Numbered from the stretch's first letter, positions 8,730 through 16,764 are shown. The stretch: 37,457 nt of DNA from a bacterium (GCA_017853605.1 JAFMJG010000009.1:1-37457); one strand, 5' to 3'. Made by a program: numbers and translations. Notes: generated from the letters alone by a model not told the origin.

Positions 8730-9551
8730 ATGGTGTTCTTCTCCAGAGCGGAGGGCTTGGTCCTGGGCGTTTGCTCAGCGCTCTTGATGCTTAGCTGTCC
8801 AGCGCTCGCCCAGAGCGGCCCAACGGTGCACTCGCCCGAGGCGATGATCGACTGCAAGGGGATAGAGAACGGAGCGAACCGCAAGGACAGCTACGGCGAC
8901 TGCTGCCTCCCGGGAGAGATGATTTACTGCGGGGCGTGCAAGGATCACCGGAGCTACTGCGAGAAGCAGACTAAGGTGTGCGGAACCACCACGACCGCCG
9001 ACAGAGCAGGCACGTGCTGTAACGACCATCCCAGCCCCTGCAACGACTGCGGAAGGCCCTCCTCTTCCATCAACTACTGCGAGAGGCAGACGGGGGTGTG
9101 CAACACCTCCGCTACGGCTGATAGCCGTGGCACCTGCTGCAGCAGCCATCCGAGCCCCTGCAACGACTGCAGTAGGCCGTCGCCGACGCAGTGTGAAACT
9201 GCACTCGGGGTGTGCGGAGCGCCAGCCCCGGATTCTGAAGGCAAATGCTGCCCCGACAGCCAAAAGCAGTGCGGCCGCTGCAGCGGATGTAGGGGGTGCA
9301 GGCTCAACTCGCATTGCCAGAACCCTGCCGGGGATCCGAAGTGCAACCCGGGCTACAGCGATCCGAACGCCTCCTGCCCTTACTCTTTCACTATCCCGCA
9401 CGGAAGCACGTTGTCGCGAATCCAGCACCTAGACCATGTGCAGGGCACAGGGTACCTGTGGTCATCAAACGTGGGCGGCGAGCTGCTCTCATGCTTCGGG
9501 CACTCGGTGTCCACGTGGCGGTGTAACGACGGCACGATGGTGCCCAATTAA
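8730..9551 (+). CDS. Secreted cysteine-rich repeat protein of unknown function
   Basis: The 273-residue product has a signal peptide (MVFFSRAEGLVLGVCSALLM...ALAQ). The mature part has about 30 cysteines, most in CC, CxxC and CxC patterns. Residues 76-115 and 115-154 are near-identical repeats of the form YCExQTxVC...GTCCxxHPSPCNDCxRPS. A degenerate third copy (CETALGVC...GKCC) follows, and a partial copy (YGDCCLPGEMIYCGAC) precedes them. The C-terminal 60 residues (YSFTIPHGSTLSRIQH...) are cysteine-poorer. Right after the signal peptide is PTVHSPEAMIDCKGI, which recurs in the next gene. A disulfide-rich extracellular protein, or a metal-binding one, is plausible. I recognise no family and assign no function. 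Confidence 0.75.
   Translation: MVFFSRAEGLVLGVCSALLMLSCPALAQSGPTVHSPEAMIDCKGIENGANRKDSYGDCCLPGEMIYCGACKDHRSYCEKQTKVCGTTTTADRAGTCCNDHPSPCNDCGRPSSSINYCERQTGVCNTSATADSRGTCCSSHPSPCNDCSRPSPTQCETALGVCGAPAPDSEGKCCPDSQKQCGRCSGCRGCRLNSHCQNPAGDPKCNPGYSDPNASCPYSFTIPHGSTLSRIQHLDHVQGTGYLWSSNVGGELLSCFGHSVSTWRCNDGTMVPN
8955..9281 (+). repeat. In-frame tandem repeats (about 40 codons) encoding Cys modules
   Basis: Units start at 8955, 9075 and 9192. The 18-base core AGCCCCTGCAACGACTGC occurs identically at 9033-9050 and 9153-9170, exactly 120 bases apart. The third unit has diverged. Identity between the first two units points to recent internal duplication. Confidence 0.8.
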
Positions 9552-9689
9552 GACAGGTTGGCGACCGGGCAGCGGCGTGGGCACTAAGAGCTCTCCGTAG
9601 GCTGATTTGCCCTTGTTTCGCCCCTTTGCGAGAATTCCTTGGATGTTAGGCCAGTGCCAAGAGCAGGGATGGTGCGCTTTTTTTGTAAT

Positions 9690-9716
9690 TTGAAGATCTC
9701 TCGCCTGTGCTAAAAT
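9690..9716 (+). promoter_or_regulatory. Possible extended -10 promoter for the 9764 gene
   Basis: TGCTAAAAT (9708-9716) is an extended -10 element; TTGAAG lies 15 bases upstream of the hexamer. A T7 run at 9678-9684 lies just before it, and its upstream sequence forms only a weak hairpin, so termination of the previous gene there is uncertain. Nothing else was seen in the 212-base gap. Confidence 0.45.
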
Positions 9717-9763
9717 GAAGAAAGCTGTTTGTCGTGCTTAGGTTGTACAGGCGGTAGGAAAGG

Positions 9764-11074
9764 ATGAAACTCAGAGCGGTCTTTGTAGCCCTCTACCCGG
9801 TTGGGCTCTCCCTTGCGCTTATTTGCCTAGTGCTCCTCCCTTCAATAGGGGCCTCCCAGGGCTCCGACGAGCCAAGCGTTGGCAGCCCAGAGTCGATGAT
9901 AGGGTGCGATGGCATCCACGATAGCGGGGCGGTTGACGAGGGGTGTGGATGTGGCGAGCCGCCTCCGCACTTCCCCTTCGTGTGCGACCCTTGCATTCCG
10001 GACGAGGACTGCCCAAACATTGAGCCCTCGGTCACACCCACGCCTCCTCCGCCGGCGACCGCCACTGCAACCCCCGTCGACACGCCGATCCCCACTGCAA
10101 CCCCTGTGAATACGCCGACCCAAACGAGCACCCCCATCTTCACAGGCACGCCGACCTTGACGGCGACCGTTACCAATTCGCCAACCGGTACCCTGCCGGC
10201 TACCGGCACTGCAACGGCCACGCCGGTTAGCACCTCCACCAGCACCGCAACGGCTCCGCCGACAAAGACCCCAACGCCTGGACCCCTGAAAGCGATCCTC
10301 ACGGTGCGGGGCACCTACCGCAGGCTAGTGACTTCGGGCCTCGTGGTGGGGAGTCACTACACGTTAGGAAATAATCCGAACGACATCGCTGCCCGCATAG
10401 ACGATCCCGCGCTTGGATTCGCGAGGACTCAGGTTGATGTTGTTGGCAGCGGGGGCAGGGGTGCGGCATCTCCGGCACCGCAACCGGTGCGCGCGGTTCC
10501 GAATAGCTGCTCGTTCAGCAACCTGACCGTTACGTGGTCTTCCGAGGCGGCGGAGTCGTGCACGCTCGTCACTTCGCCGGCTATCAGGGGGCTGCACAAT
10601 ACCGTCGCCACTTCAGGTTCAGTGACGCTGCCCGGGCCGTTTTCGAGGGGCTATACATTTGCGCTGCACTGCGGTCGTGGGAGCGAAAGAGCTCGAGCGA
10701 GGGTAGATGTGCAGGTACAAGACACCACGTTTGAGACCAACGACCGCCCTATGATGAGCGCGGCCTTCGGCACGAACTCTCAGGGGGGAATCGGCATTAC
10801 GGCAAACAACGACACAGAGATCTCAAGACACCTCGCGCGTGCCTGCCGGAACCTGGGCTACGATCGGGCAGTGGGGTATGGGCTCTACAACGAGGGCTTT
10901 ACGAGCCCGGGCAACAACACAAACTGCTGGATCGCAGACAGGGCGCCGCGCACTGGAGCCATCGTGGTGCCGGCGGGAGCCTACCACGTGGCGGGCACCG
11001 ACATCGTGTGCAAGAACGCGAAGGCTAACGGCAATCCTCGCTACATCGGCAACTTCAAGTGCGCGTGCAACTAA
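9764..11074 (+). CDS. Secreted Thr/Pro-linker protein with an Ig-like segment, unknown function
   Basis: The 436-residue product starts at ATG 9764 behind AGGAAAGG and has a signal peptide ending near GASQG. Residues 37-48 (PSVGSPESMIGC) repeat the post-signal motif of the preceding cysteine-rich protein. A short Cys segment (CGCGEPPPHFPFVCDPCIP) follows. Then comes an about 85-residue linker of TATPVNTPTQT type, an extended spacer common in surface proteins. Residues about 235-330 (TVTWSSEAAESCTLV...YTFALHCGRGSERARARVDVQV) resemble a bacterial Ig-like domain with one disulfide. The C-terminal 110 residues, with several Cys and ending NFKCACN, are not recognised. A surface or matrix role is inferred from architecture only. 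It is tandem with the cysteine-rich gene but has its own likely promoter. Confidence 0.75.
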   Translation: MKLRAVFVALYPVGLSLALICLVLLPSIGASQGSDEPSVGSPESMIGCDGIHDSGAVDEGCGCGEPPPHFPFVCDPCIPDEDCPNIEPSVTPTPPPPATATATPVDTPIPTATPVNTPTQTSTPIFTGTPTLTATVTNSPTGTLPATGTATATPVSTSTSTATAPPTKTPTPGPLKAILTVRGTYRRLVTSGLVVGSHYTLGNNPNDIAARIDDPALGFARTQVDVVGSGGRGAASPAPQPVRAVPNSCSFSNLTVTWSSEAAESCTLVTSPAIRGLHNTVATSGSVTLPGPFSRGYTFALHCGRGSERARARVDVQVQDTTFETNDRPMMSAAFGTNSQGGIGITANNDTEISRHLARACRNLGYDRAVGYGLYNEGFTSPGNNTNCWIADRAPRTGAIVVPAGAYHVAGTDIVCKNAKANGNPRYIGNFKCACN

Positions 11075-11117
11075 GGGGAGCTGCTGTTGGGGGGGTGGCG
11101 TGACTGCCGCTAGCCTT

Positions 11118-11141
11118 CCAGGCTGAACCCAGAGAGCCTGG
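11118..11141 (+). terminator. Hairpin between the 9764 gene and trpS
   Basis: CCAGGCT and AGCCTGG are perfect 7-base arms around a 10-base loop, 43 bases after the stop. Only TCTT follows, so it is either a weak terminator or a regulatory hairpin in the trpS leader. Confidence 0.45.
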
Positions 11142-11176
11142 TCTTGGGGCTCCCGGCGTGGTATCTCCTCGACGGT

Positions 11177-12205
11177 ATGTCACCAACGAGCACATTCCCT
11201 GCTAAGCGGCGCGTTCTCAGCGGCATTCAGCCCACGGCTGGTATCCACCTCGGCAACTACCTGGGGGCCATCCGGCGCTGGGTTGAGAGGCAGCATGAGA
11301 AGGAGAACCTCTTCTGCGTTGTAGATCTCCACGCCCTGACGATGCCCCAGGACCCAGCAGCCCTGCGGGCCAACACACAAGAGCTGATAGCGCTCTACAT
11401 CGCGTGTGGCCTTGACCCTGAAGTGTGCACACTCTTTGTTCAGAGCCACGTTCGGGCGCACGTGGAGGCGGGATGGCTCCTCACGTGCGAGACCCCCCTT
11501 GGATGGCTCAACAAGATGACGCAGTTCAAGGACAAGTCGCAGAAGCAGGAGTCGGTCGGCACCGGGCTGCTCGTGTACCCGGTCCTTATGGCGGCTGACA
11601 TCCTGATCTACAGCGCCGATGAGGTTCCGGTCGGCGAGGACCAGAAGCAGCACGTCGAGCTCACCCGCAACATCGCCGAGAAGTTTAACCGCCGCTTCGG
11701 CGAGGTGCTCAAGGTGCCGCAGCCTGTCATTCCAGAGGTTGGAGCGCGCATTATGGGGCTCGACAATCCGCTTGCGAAGATGTCGAAGAGCAGCGCCTCA
11801 AGCCCGGGCCACGCGATCCTCCTCACCGATACGCCGGACACGATCATGAAGTCCTTCAAGCGAGCGGTGACCGACTCCGGGGGCGAGATTCGCTTCTCTG
11901 ACGATCCCGCCAAGGCGGGGGTCGACAACCTGCTCTCGATCTACAAGGCGATCACCGGCAAGGCGAAGGAGGAGTGCGAGCGCGACTTCGCTGGCGCGCG
12001 TGGCTATGGCGACCTAAAGGTCGGCGTTGCCGAGGTGGTGATCGCGGCCCTGGCTCCAATTCGGGAGCGATTTGCCCAGATCATGGGGGACCGGGGCGCC
12101 CTTGACGCGGTGATGCAACGGGGAGCGGAGAAGGCCTCGGCGATTGCTGACCGCACAGTGGGCGCCATGAAGGACGCCATGGGGCTCTACCGGCTTCCGC
12201 TCTGA
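11177..12205 (+). CDS. trpS: Tryptophanyl-tRNA synthetase
   Basis: This class I synthetase charges tRNA-Trp with tryptophan in the cytosol. The 342-residue length is normal. The N-terminal SGIQPTAGIHLGNYLGAI contains the HIGH-type signature HLGN at 24-27, and the KMSKSS loop lies at 201-206 (LAKMSKSSAS). Other conserved stretches are YPVLMAADILIYSADEVPVG, which lines the active site, and EDQKQHVELTRNIAEKFN. The ORF track begins at TTG 11144. I prefer ATG 11177, which gives a normal N-terminus, though no clear Shine-Dalgarno is present. A hairpin lies just upstream. It is not in a trp operon; neighbours are a secreted protein gene and the large PIN-domain gene. Confidence 0.97.
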   Translation: MSPTSTFPAKRRVLSGIQPTAGIHLGNYLGAIRRWVERQHEKENLFCVVDLHALTMPQDPAALRANTQELIALYIACGLDPEVCTLFVQSHVRAHVEAGWLLTCETPLGWLNKMTQFKDKSQKQESVGTGLLVYPVLMAADILIYSADEVPVGEDQKQHVELTRNIAEKFNRRFGEVLKVPQPVIPEVGARIMGLDNPLAKMSKSSASSPGHAILLTDTPDTIMKSFKRAVTDSGGEIRFSDDPAKAGVDNLLSIYKAITGKAKEECERDFAGARGYGDLKVGVAEVVIAALAPIRERFAQIMGDRGALDAVMQRGAEKASAIADRTVGAMKDAMGLYRLPL

Positions 12206-12271
12206 GGGCCAAAGGGGCATAAGGGTAGGCAAACGGCAGCCCTGCCTCATTTTTAGTGGATTGGCCGCCGT

Positions 12272-12292
12272 GCCGAACGCCCCCCGTTCGGC
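12272..12292. repeat. Inverted repeat between trpS and the PIN-domain gene
   Basis: GCCGAAC and GTTCGGC are perfect 7-base arms with a C-rich 7-base loop, 67 bases after the trpS stop and 52 bases before the next ATG. It is followed by GATTTGCC, not a T run, so a terminator or operator are both possible. Confidence 0.45.
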
Positions 12293-12343
12293 GATTTGCC
12301 TAGCGCCTTTTTCTGGTGCTACCTTTTGGGGTCGAACACAGTT

Positions 12344-15300
12344 ATGGCCGCGCATCCGAAACCATTCTCTTTTTCTCAGCTGTTAGGGGGGTCTGCTAAG
12401 TCCCTGGCAGGGGTGCAGGAGGGGGCCGGTGGGAGCAGAGAACCCAGCCTTTACCCGTTCCTCACTCGGGAGGAGAGGGGATTCATCTCCCTGCTGGACG
12501 CATGCATGCGATCAGTCATCGTGTCGAGCTTTTCTCGGACAGGCTGCGATCTGCCTGAGCTGCCGCCTTTCGGCTTTGCGCTGGGCTGCTCTTTTATCCT
12601 CAAAAACCCGGCCTTTGCGCTTGAGGTGCAGGTCCTGCGGCTCCTTCCCCTGTCGCTCGTGGAGAGGAGGGCAGGGGTTTCTGCCATGGCTTCGTTCGTC
12701 GGCTCCTGCATACACTTCCGCGACCGGTTCCTTAATAAGCGGTCAGACTGGAAAATTCCCGCTTTGGACCGTGCCAAGATGGGCCTTGTGCTCGACAGCG
12801 GGTCGATGCGTGAAGAGGCGTTGTTGAGCGCAGCGGCCGCACTAGGACTGCCGATGAATCCCGGGCTGATCACCAACTCAAGTGGCTTTCGGTTCGGGGT
12901 TGGCGGAGAGTTCGGCAGGATCGCTGCGGCGAAAAGTTCGGTCGACTTGTCAGGGGAGCTGCCGGCGCTCGTGCAGCGGACGTTCAGCCTCGCCTCCCAG
13001 CTGCGGGGGATCGATGACGAAAGGCTCCTCAATGACTGGGCGATGAGGGGGACATTTTGGGGGGCATCGCGCAGCGACGAGTCGCTGGATCGGCACAAGC
13101 GCGCGCTCGCAGCTCTGGGGGTCCTGCTAAGTGATATGGCCGGGCTTCTGGAGTCCTCGCACGACGTGGAGAAGGCCGTCCTTGAGGCCGGCTGCGGCAA
13201 CGTTGCGGAGGTGATTGAAAGGGGGTTGAGTGCGGGCCACGCCAGGATGGAGAGGTGTAGGGCCGAGTTCGCGGAGGGCGAGAAGCTCGAGTCGGTCCGG
13301 CTTGAGAGGTCGCTCGCCCAGAGGGCTGAAGAGGAGCGCCGCGAGGCGGAGAGCGTCGCGGCTGCTGAGCGCGTTCGCCAGCAGCGCGACGAGGCTGCCC
13401 AGCGGGCCGCTCTCGCCAGGTTCCATGGGCGATTTCAGGAGGTGCCGCTCAGCCCAGAGAGCGAGAGGGTGCTCGAGATGCTTGAAGGGGGAGATGCCCT
13501 GCCGGTGGCGGTGCGCGCCCGCGCAAGGCTTGTGGGCCGGGTGGTGCAGCCCCTCCGCAGGATGCTTTTCGACTGGCGGGGTGATGAGCCGCGCTCGGCG
13601 GGAGACCCCGCGATTGAGAGGCTCTCGCAAACAGTCTTCTCGCCGGCCAATATCGGCATGGCGGCGCGGGCGCTCGGCATCGACGTCGAGAAGTGCCTGC
13701 AACTGAAGCTGCCAGCGAGGTCGCCTGTCGAAGGGGCCGTTCGTGAGGTGTCTGGGCTCTTTGCGTCCTCGCGGGCGGCTCGGCGCATCATCATGACGAT
13801 GCTTGACCAGTCAGACGGGGTGCTGCTCCTCGCCACGATCGTGCTGCCTGCAGCCGAGCCGCTTAAGTACGCGTCCGAGCGCGACTGGAACGCCCACGGC
13901 GTTGATCGGCTCGGCCGCAACCTCCTTGCCCCCCTGGCTGCCCGCATACGGCGCGTGCTCGAAGACGGGATAGTGCTCAAGGCGGCGCGTGAGCGGCTCG
14001 GTCCGCTAGAGCCGAGGAAGCCAACCGAGAGGGAGGTCATCGAGATCCCGGAATGGGTCAAAAATACCGTCAATCGTGGCGAGTTTGCCTGCTCCCTTGA
14101 GGACGGGCAGCTCCTTGTTGCCCTGCGCGAAGCGCCCTCGCTCGCCATCTACCTTCCGGCGAAGAGCCTCAGGTCCGAGGAGGTGTTTCGCAAGGAGTTC
14201 AAGCTAAAGCTCGATGAGCTCCTCTCAAGCCTTGAAGTGGAGCGGGCGCTTGGCCGGCTTCAGGAGCAGGCGGGATTTGAGGTAAAGAGGATCCAGGGGG
14301 AAGGCGAGCCGGAAGTTGAGCTGTCACATCCAGAATACGGGATCTCGTGCCGCCTCACGGGTCTCTGCAAGCGGTGGCTGCCGCAGCTCGAGCTGATAGA
14401 GCAGCAGCACCAGCAGCACGAGCAGAGCTGGCGGGTGCTGCTGCGGCGGGCAGAGGGGAACGGGTTTACTGTCGAGCGCGGCCCTGAGGGCGTCACGTGC
14501 CGCCACGAGCTGGTGGGAGAGAGGCGGCTCTCAACCACGGCGTTCATCCCGCTCCGTCAGCTGGCGGTGGTTTCGCAGCTTATCGAGGATGCCCGTGCGG
14601 CGGGAGCGAGGCGCGAGCAGGGAGTGCGGCGTGAGCGCAACCAGCAGCGGCGAATTGGCAGGGTGCTGCAAGCCGAGGTGCTGCCTGGCTTGGGTGATGA
14701 GATCGTGGTTGTTGACGCCAACGTGTTCATGCTGCTCGCTGCCCCGCGGCCGGGGGGCAGCACGTGGCTCGACCTTCTTTCAGCAACAGCCGAGCTCAAC
14801 AACGTGCGCATGGTGGTGCCGGCGATCGTCGCGGATTTTGAGATCACAGGGCGGCTCCAGCCCTTCGACGGGAGCGACAGCGGCCTTTTGGGGCGCTCGC
14901 TCTTAGGCTGGGCCTCTACGGACTGGCACCACATGACGCGCTTCCTCGATGATGCGACGCGCATCAAGGTTGGCGCGGGTGAGGATGGGCGCCCGGCCGT
15001 GATCGGCGCCCGCTTGGGCGCCAATCGGAGGCTGTGCCTCGTTGAGAGCCCCGGCGATGAGGATCTCTTTAATCGCGTGAAGGCGGTCGTGCGACAGGCA
15101 GGTAGTGATCACCAGCTGCTGCGGCAGCTGCTCTCCGAGAGGCTCTACGGCCGAGGCGAGGGTGACTTGGCGATCTCACGCTTTTTGGCAGCATGCCCCT
15201 TTGTAAACAGGGTCTCGGTTATCACCTCCGACATTCGCTACGCAAAGCACCAGATGCCGCGCTCGACCGGCTTGGGGTGTCCGGTGTCATCGTTCAGCGC

Positions 15301-15532
15301 CGGCTCGTACATCGCGGCGGAGTGCGCCAATCGTGCTGAGGAGCTCGGCGAGCTCCTGAACGCCGGCGGCCCTGTGGAGTTCTACGCCGTGGCGGATGAC
15401 ATACAGCGCCACTGGCTCATGACGCGGGGAGAGGAGTTCTCGCTCTTTCCATTTCGGCAGCTCGGCGTCGCGGGTCCCGGAATGGGTCTTGCGCCAGCGG
15501 ACCTGGACGAGGTGCTCCGGCAGCCTGAGTAG
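12344..15532 (+). CDS. Very large protein with C-terminal PIN-type nuclease domain
   Basis: The 1062-residue product (from ATG 12344) has no signal peptide. The first 300 residues are unrecognised. Residues about 300-365 are highly charged Arg/Glu/Ala (AQRAEEERREAESVAAAERV), a likely coiled coil. Residues about 580-770 contain at least two similar alpha/beta units (GFEVKRIQGEG...YGISC; GFTVERGPEGVTC). From about residue 785 there is a PIN-like domain: EIVVVDANVFMLL with Asp791, GEGDLAISRFLAA with Glu939, and VSVITSDIRYAKH with Asp963. This is the order of acidic metal ligands in PIN ribonucleases, but the spacing between the first two is wide, suggesting an insert. RNase activity is inferred. 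Most PIN proteins are about 130-150 residues toxins, so the size and N-terminus are unusual. The stop lies one base from that of the convergent DUF177 gene. Confidence 0.8.
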   Translation: MAAHPKPFSFSQLLGGSAKSLAGVQEGAGGSREPSLYPFLTREERGFISLLDACMRSVIVSSFSRTGCDLPELPPFGFALGCSFILKNPAFALEVQVLRLLPLSLVERRAGVSAMASFVGSCIHFRDRFLNKRSDWKIPALDRAKMGLVLDSGSMREEALLSAAAALGLPMNPGLITNSSGFRFGVGGEFGRIAAAKSSVDLSGELPALVQRTFSLASQLRGIDDERLLNDWAMRGTFWGASRSDESLDRHKRALAALGVLLSDMAGLLESSHDVEKAVLEAGCGNVAEVIERGLSAGHARMERCRAEFAEGEKLESVRLERSLAQRAEEERREAESVAAAERVRQQRDEAAQRAALARFHGRFQEVPLSPESERVLEMLEGGDALPVAVRARARLVGRVVQPLRRMLFDWRGDEPRSAGDPAIERLSQTVFSPANIGMAARALGIDVEKCLQLKLPARSPVEGAVREVSGLFASSRAARRIIMTMLDQSDGVLLLATIVLPAAEPLKYASERDWNAHGVDRLGRNLLAPLAARIRRVLEDGIVLKAARERLGPLEPRKPTEREVIEIPEWVKNTVNRGEFACSLEDGQLLVALREAPSLAIYLPAKSLRSEEVFRKEFKLKLDELLSSLEVERALGRLQEQAGFEVKRIQGEGEPEVELSHPEYGISCRLTGLCKRWLPQLELIEQQHQQHEQSWRVLLRRAEGNGFTVERGPEGVTCRHELVGERRLSTTAFIPLRQLAVVSQLIEDARAAGARREQGVRRERNQQRRIGRVLQAEVLPGLGDEIVVVDANVFMLLAAPRPGGSTWLDLLSATAELNNVRMVVPAIVADFEITGRLQPFDGSDSGLLGRSLLGWASTDWHHMTRFLDDATRIKVGAGEDGRPAVIGARLGANRRLCLVESPGDEDLFNRVKAVVRQAGSDHQLLRQLLSERLYGRGEGDLAISRFLAACPFVNRVSVITSDIRYAKHQMPRSTGLGCPVSSFSAGSYIAAECANRAEELGELLNAGGPVEFYAVADDIQRHWLMTRGEEFSLFPFRQLGVAGPGMGLAPADLDEVLRQPE

Positions 15533-15533
15533 G

Positions 15534-16100
15534 CTACCCTTTGCGCTTTGTCCCGCCGAGCGCGCCCTTGAGCAGGTCGCCCAGGGAGGCACCGCCAGGG
15601 GGTTTTTCAGCGGGGCCGCTCACGTTGCCCGAGCGCCACGAGCGTCCCGAGCAGTCCCGCTTGCACACGGTGCAGCGGTCTTGGGCGTCTCGCGCAGGGT
15701 GCCAGAAAGGCGATAGGGTGAGGATCAACGCTTCCTGAAGATGCTCCTCAAGGTCTAGGTGCTCCCCCTCGTAGACGATGACCCCCGGATCATCGAGATC
15801 ATCGTCAGAGCCGGCCCGGTCACTGGTGGTTTGCAGTATCCAGTCGATTGGGGCGAGCACTTCATGCGCAACGGGATCCCCGCATGTGGAGCATCCCTGC
15901 CGGCAGGTGCCTGAAATAACCCCTTTTACCAGCACCCCACCGTGAGTCCTGGTGAGGGTAATGTCTGCTATCGGGTCATCCGTAAAGGCCAGTGTCTCCC
16001 CTTGAGAGCCCTCCTGGAGGCGCACATTTAGGGGGTCTTTGGGGATAGGGGCGTCGATCGTCATCCCCGAAAAGGGGATAGTCGTAACGAGGATTCTCAT
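15534..16100 (-). CDS. DUF177 (YceD) family protein
   Basis: The 188-residue product matches the DUF177/YceD family. GTCRQGCSTCGDPVAHEV and the segment LEEHLQEALILTLSPFWHPA lead to a second Cys pair, CTVCKRDC; four such cysteines probably bind a metal. In many bacteria this gene sits immediately upstream of rpmF (ribosomal protein L32) and is linked to 23S rRNA accumulation and ribosome assembly. Here the downstream neighbour is a convergent PIN-domain gene, so the usual partner is absent. The C-terminal tail is Gly/Lys-rich (GDLLKGALGGTKRKG). The start is ATG at 16100, divergent from ssb, with an inverted repeat directly in front of it and no good Shine-Dalgarno. Confidence 0.85.
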   Translation of the reverse strand: MRILVTTIPFSGMTIDAPIPKDPLNVRLQEGSQGETLAFTDDPIADITLTRTHGGVLVKGVISGTCRQGCSTCGDPVAHEVLAPIDWILQTTSDRAGSDDDLDDPGVIVYEGEHLDLEEHLQEALILTLSPFWHPARDAQDRCTVCKRDCSGRSWRSGNVSGPAEKPPGGASLGDLLKGALGGTKRKG

Positions 16101-16120
16101 AGCTAGCGGACACTCTAGCT
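16101..16120. repeat. Inverted repeat abutting the DUF177 start codon
   Basis: AGCTAG and CTAGCT arms flank an 8-base spacer, directly adjacent to the DUF177 ATG (minus strand). In the transcript this would fold over the normal ribosome binding position, so it may limit translation; a protein-binding site is also possible. Confidence 0.4.
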
Positions 16121-16160
16121 GATTATTTTTTGAAGCTCAAAGTTCGTCCCAAACAGCTAT

Positions 16161-16188
16161 TTGAGACGGGACGGAGATGGGCTATAAA
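16161..16188 (+). promoter_or_regulatory. σ70-type promoter for ssb
   Basis: TTGAGA (5 of 6 to consensus) and TATAAA (5 of 6) are separated by 16 bases, about 78 bases before the ssb ATG. This is one of the best hexamer matches in the window. Confidence 0.6.
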
Positions 16189-16266
16189 CCGCTCTCACGC
16201 AACCTTGTGAGGTGCTGTGGCGATAATGCCTGGGTGTATTGATTCAGGCTAGTTTGGAGGCGTTCT

Positions 16267-16764
16267 ATGGGTATCAATAAGGTCATTTTATTGGGAAATC
16301 TCGGCAAAGATCCTGAGGTGCGCTACACCCCGCAGCAGATGGCGATCTGCAGGTTCTCGCTGGCTACCGGCGAGCGCAAGAAGGACCAGAGCGGCCAGTG
16401 GGTGGACCACACTGAGTGGCACAATGTCGTCACGTTCGGCCGCACGGCTGAGAACTGCGCAAAGTTTCTCAAGAAGGGGCGGCAGGCGTTCATCGAGGGG
16501 CGTATTCGCACCAACAAGTGGCAGGACAAGGAGGGCAAGGATCGCTATACGACCGAGGTCATCGCGGACAACGTGCAGTTCGTGGGCGGCGGCAAGGGCG
16601 ATATGGGCGGCGATGCTGACTTCGGCGCTGAGCCTGCCAACGATAACGTCCTGGCAGGCATTCCAACGGCCGATGCGCTTCCTAAGGCTGCCAACGGCGG
16701 CGCGCGCAGCGCGGCCGTCTCTGAGGAGCCGGTTACCTTCGACGACGACGATATTCCGTTCTAG
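16267..16764 (+). CDS. ssb: Single-stranded DNA-binding protein
   Basis: SSB coats single-stranded DNA during replication, recombination and repair, and recruits partners through its acidic tip. The 165-residue product has the N-terminal OB fold (MGINKVILLGNLGKDPEVRY...WHNVVTFGRTAENC...GRIRTNKWQDKEGKDRYTTEVIA) over residues 1-105, a Gly/Ala-rich linker, and the diagnostic tail DDDDIPF. The start ATG 16267 follows TTGGAGG at a spacing of six bases. A good promoter lies upstream, in the region divergent from DUF177. No dnaB, rpsF or rpsR is adjacent, so this is a stand-alone ssb. The DUF445 gene starts 69 bases later without an intervening terminator. Confidence 0.98.
   Translation: MGINKVILLGNLGKDPEVRYTPQQMAICRFSLATGERKKDQSGQWVDHTEWHNVVTFGRTAENCAKFLKKGRQAFIEGRIRTNKWQDKEGKDRYTTEVIADNVQFVGGGKGDMGGDADFGAEPANDNVLAGIPTADALPKAANGGARSAAVSEEPVTFDDDDIPF

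Noticed and set aside
9643-9684. T7 run as a rho-independent terminator
   Set aside because: The sequence before it forms only a weak, wobble-rich stem, so it is not called.
12296-12343. TTG-initiated N-terminal extension of the PIN-domain protein
   Set aside because: The added residues overlap the leader after the inverted repeat, and ATG 12344 is a normal start.
12451-13200. 249-residue minus-strand ORF (and 13435-14148, 14557-15024)
   Set aside because: These are Ser/Arg-rich shadows of the continuous 1062-codon PIN-domain gene.
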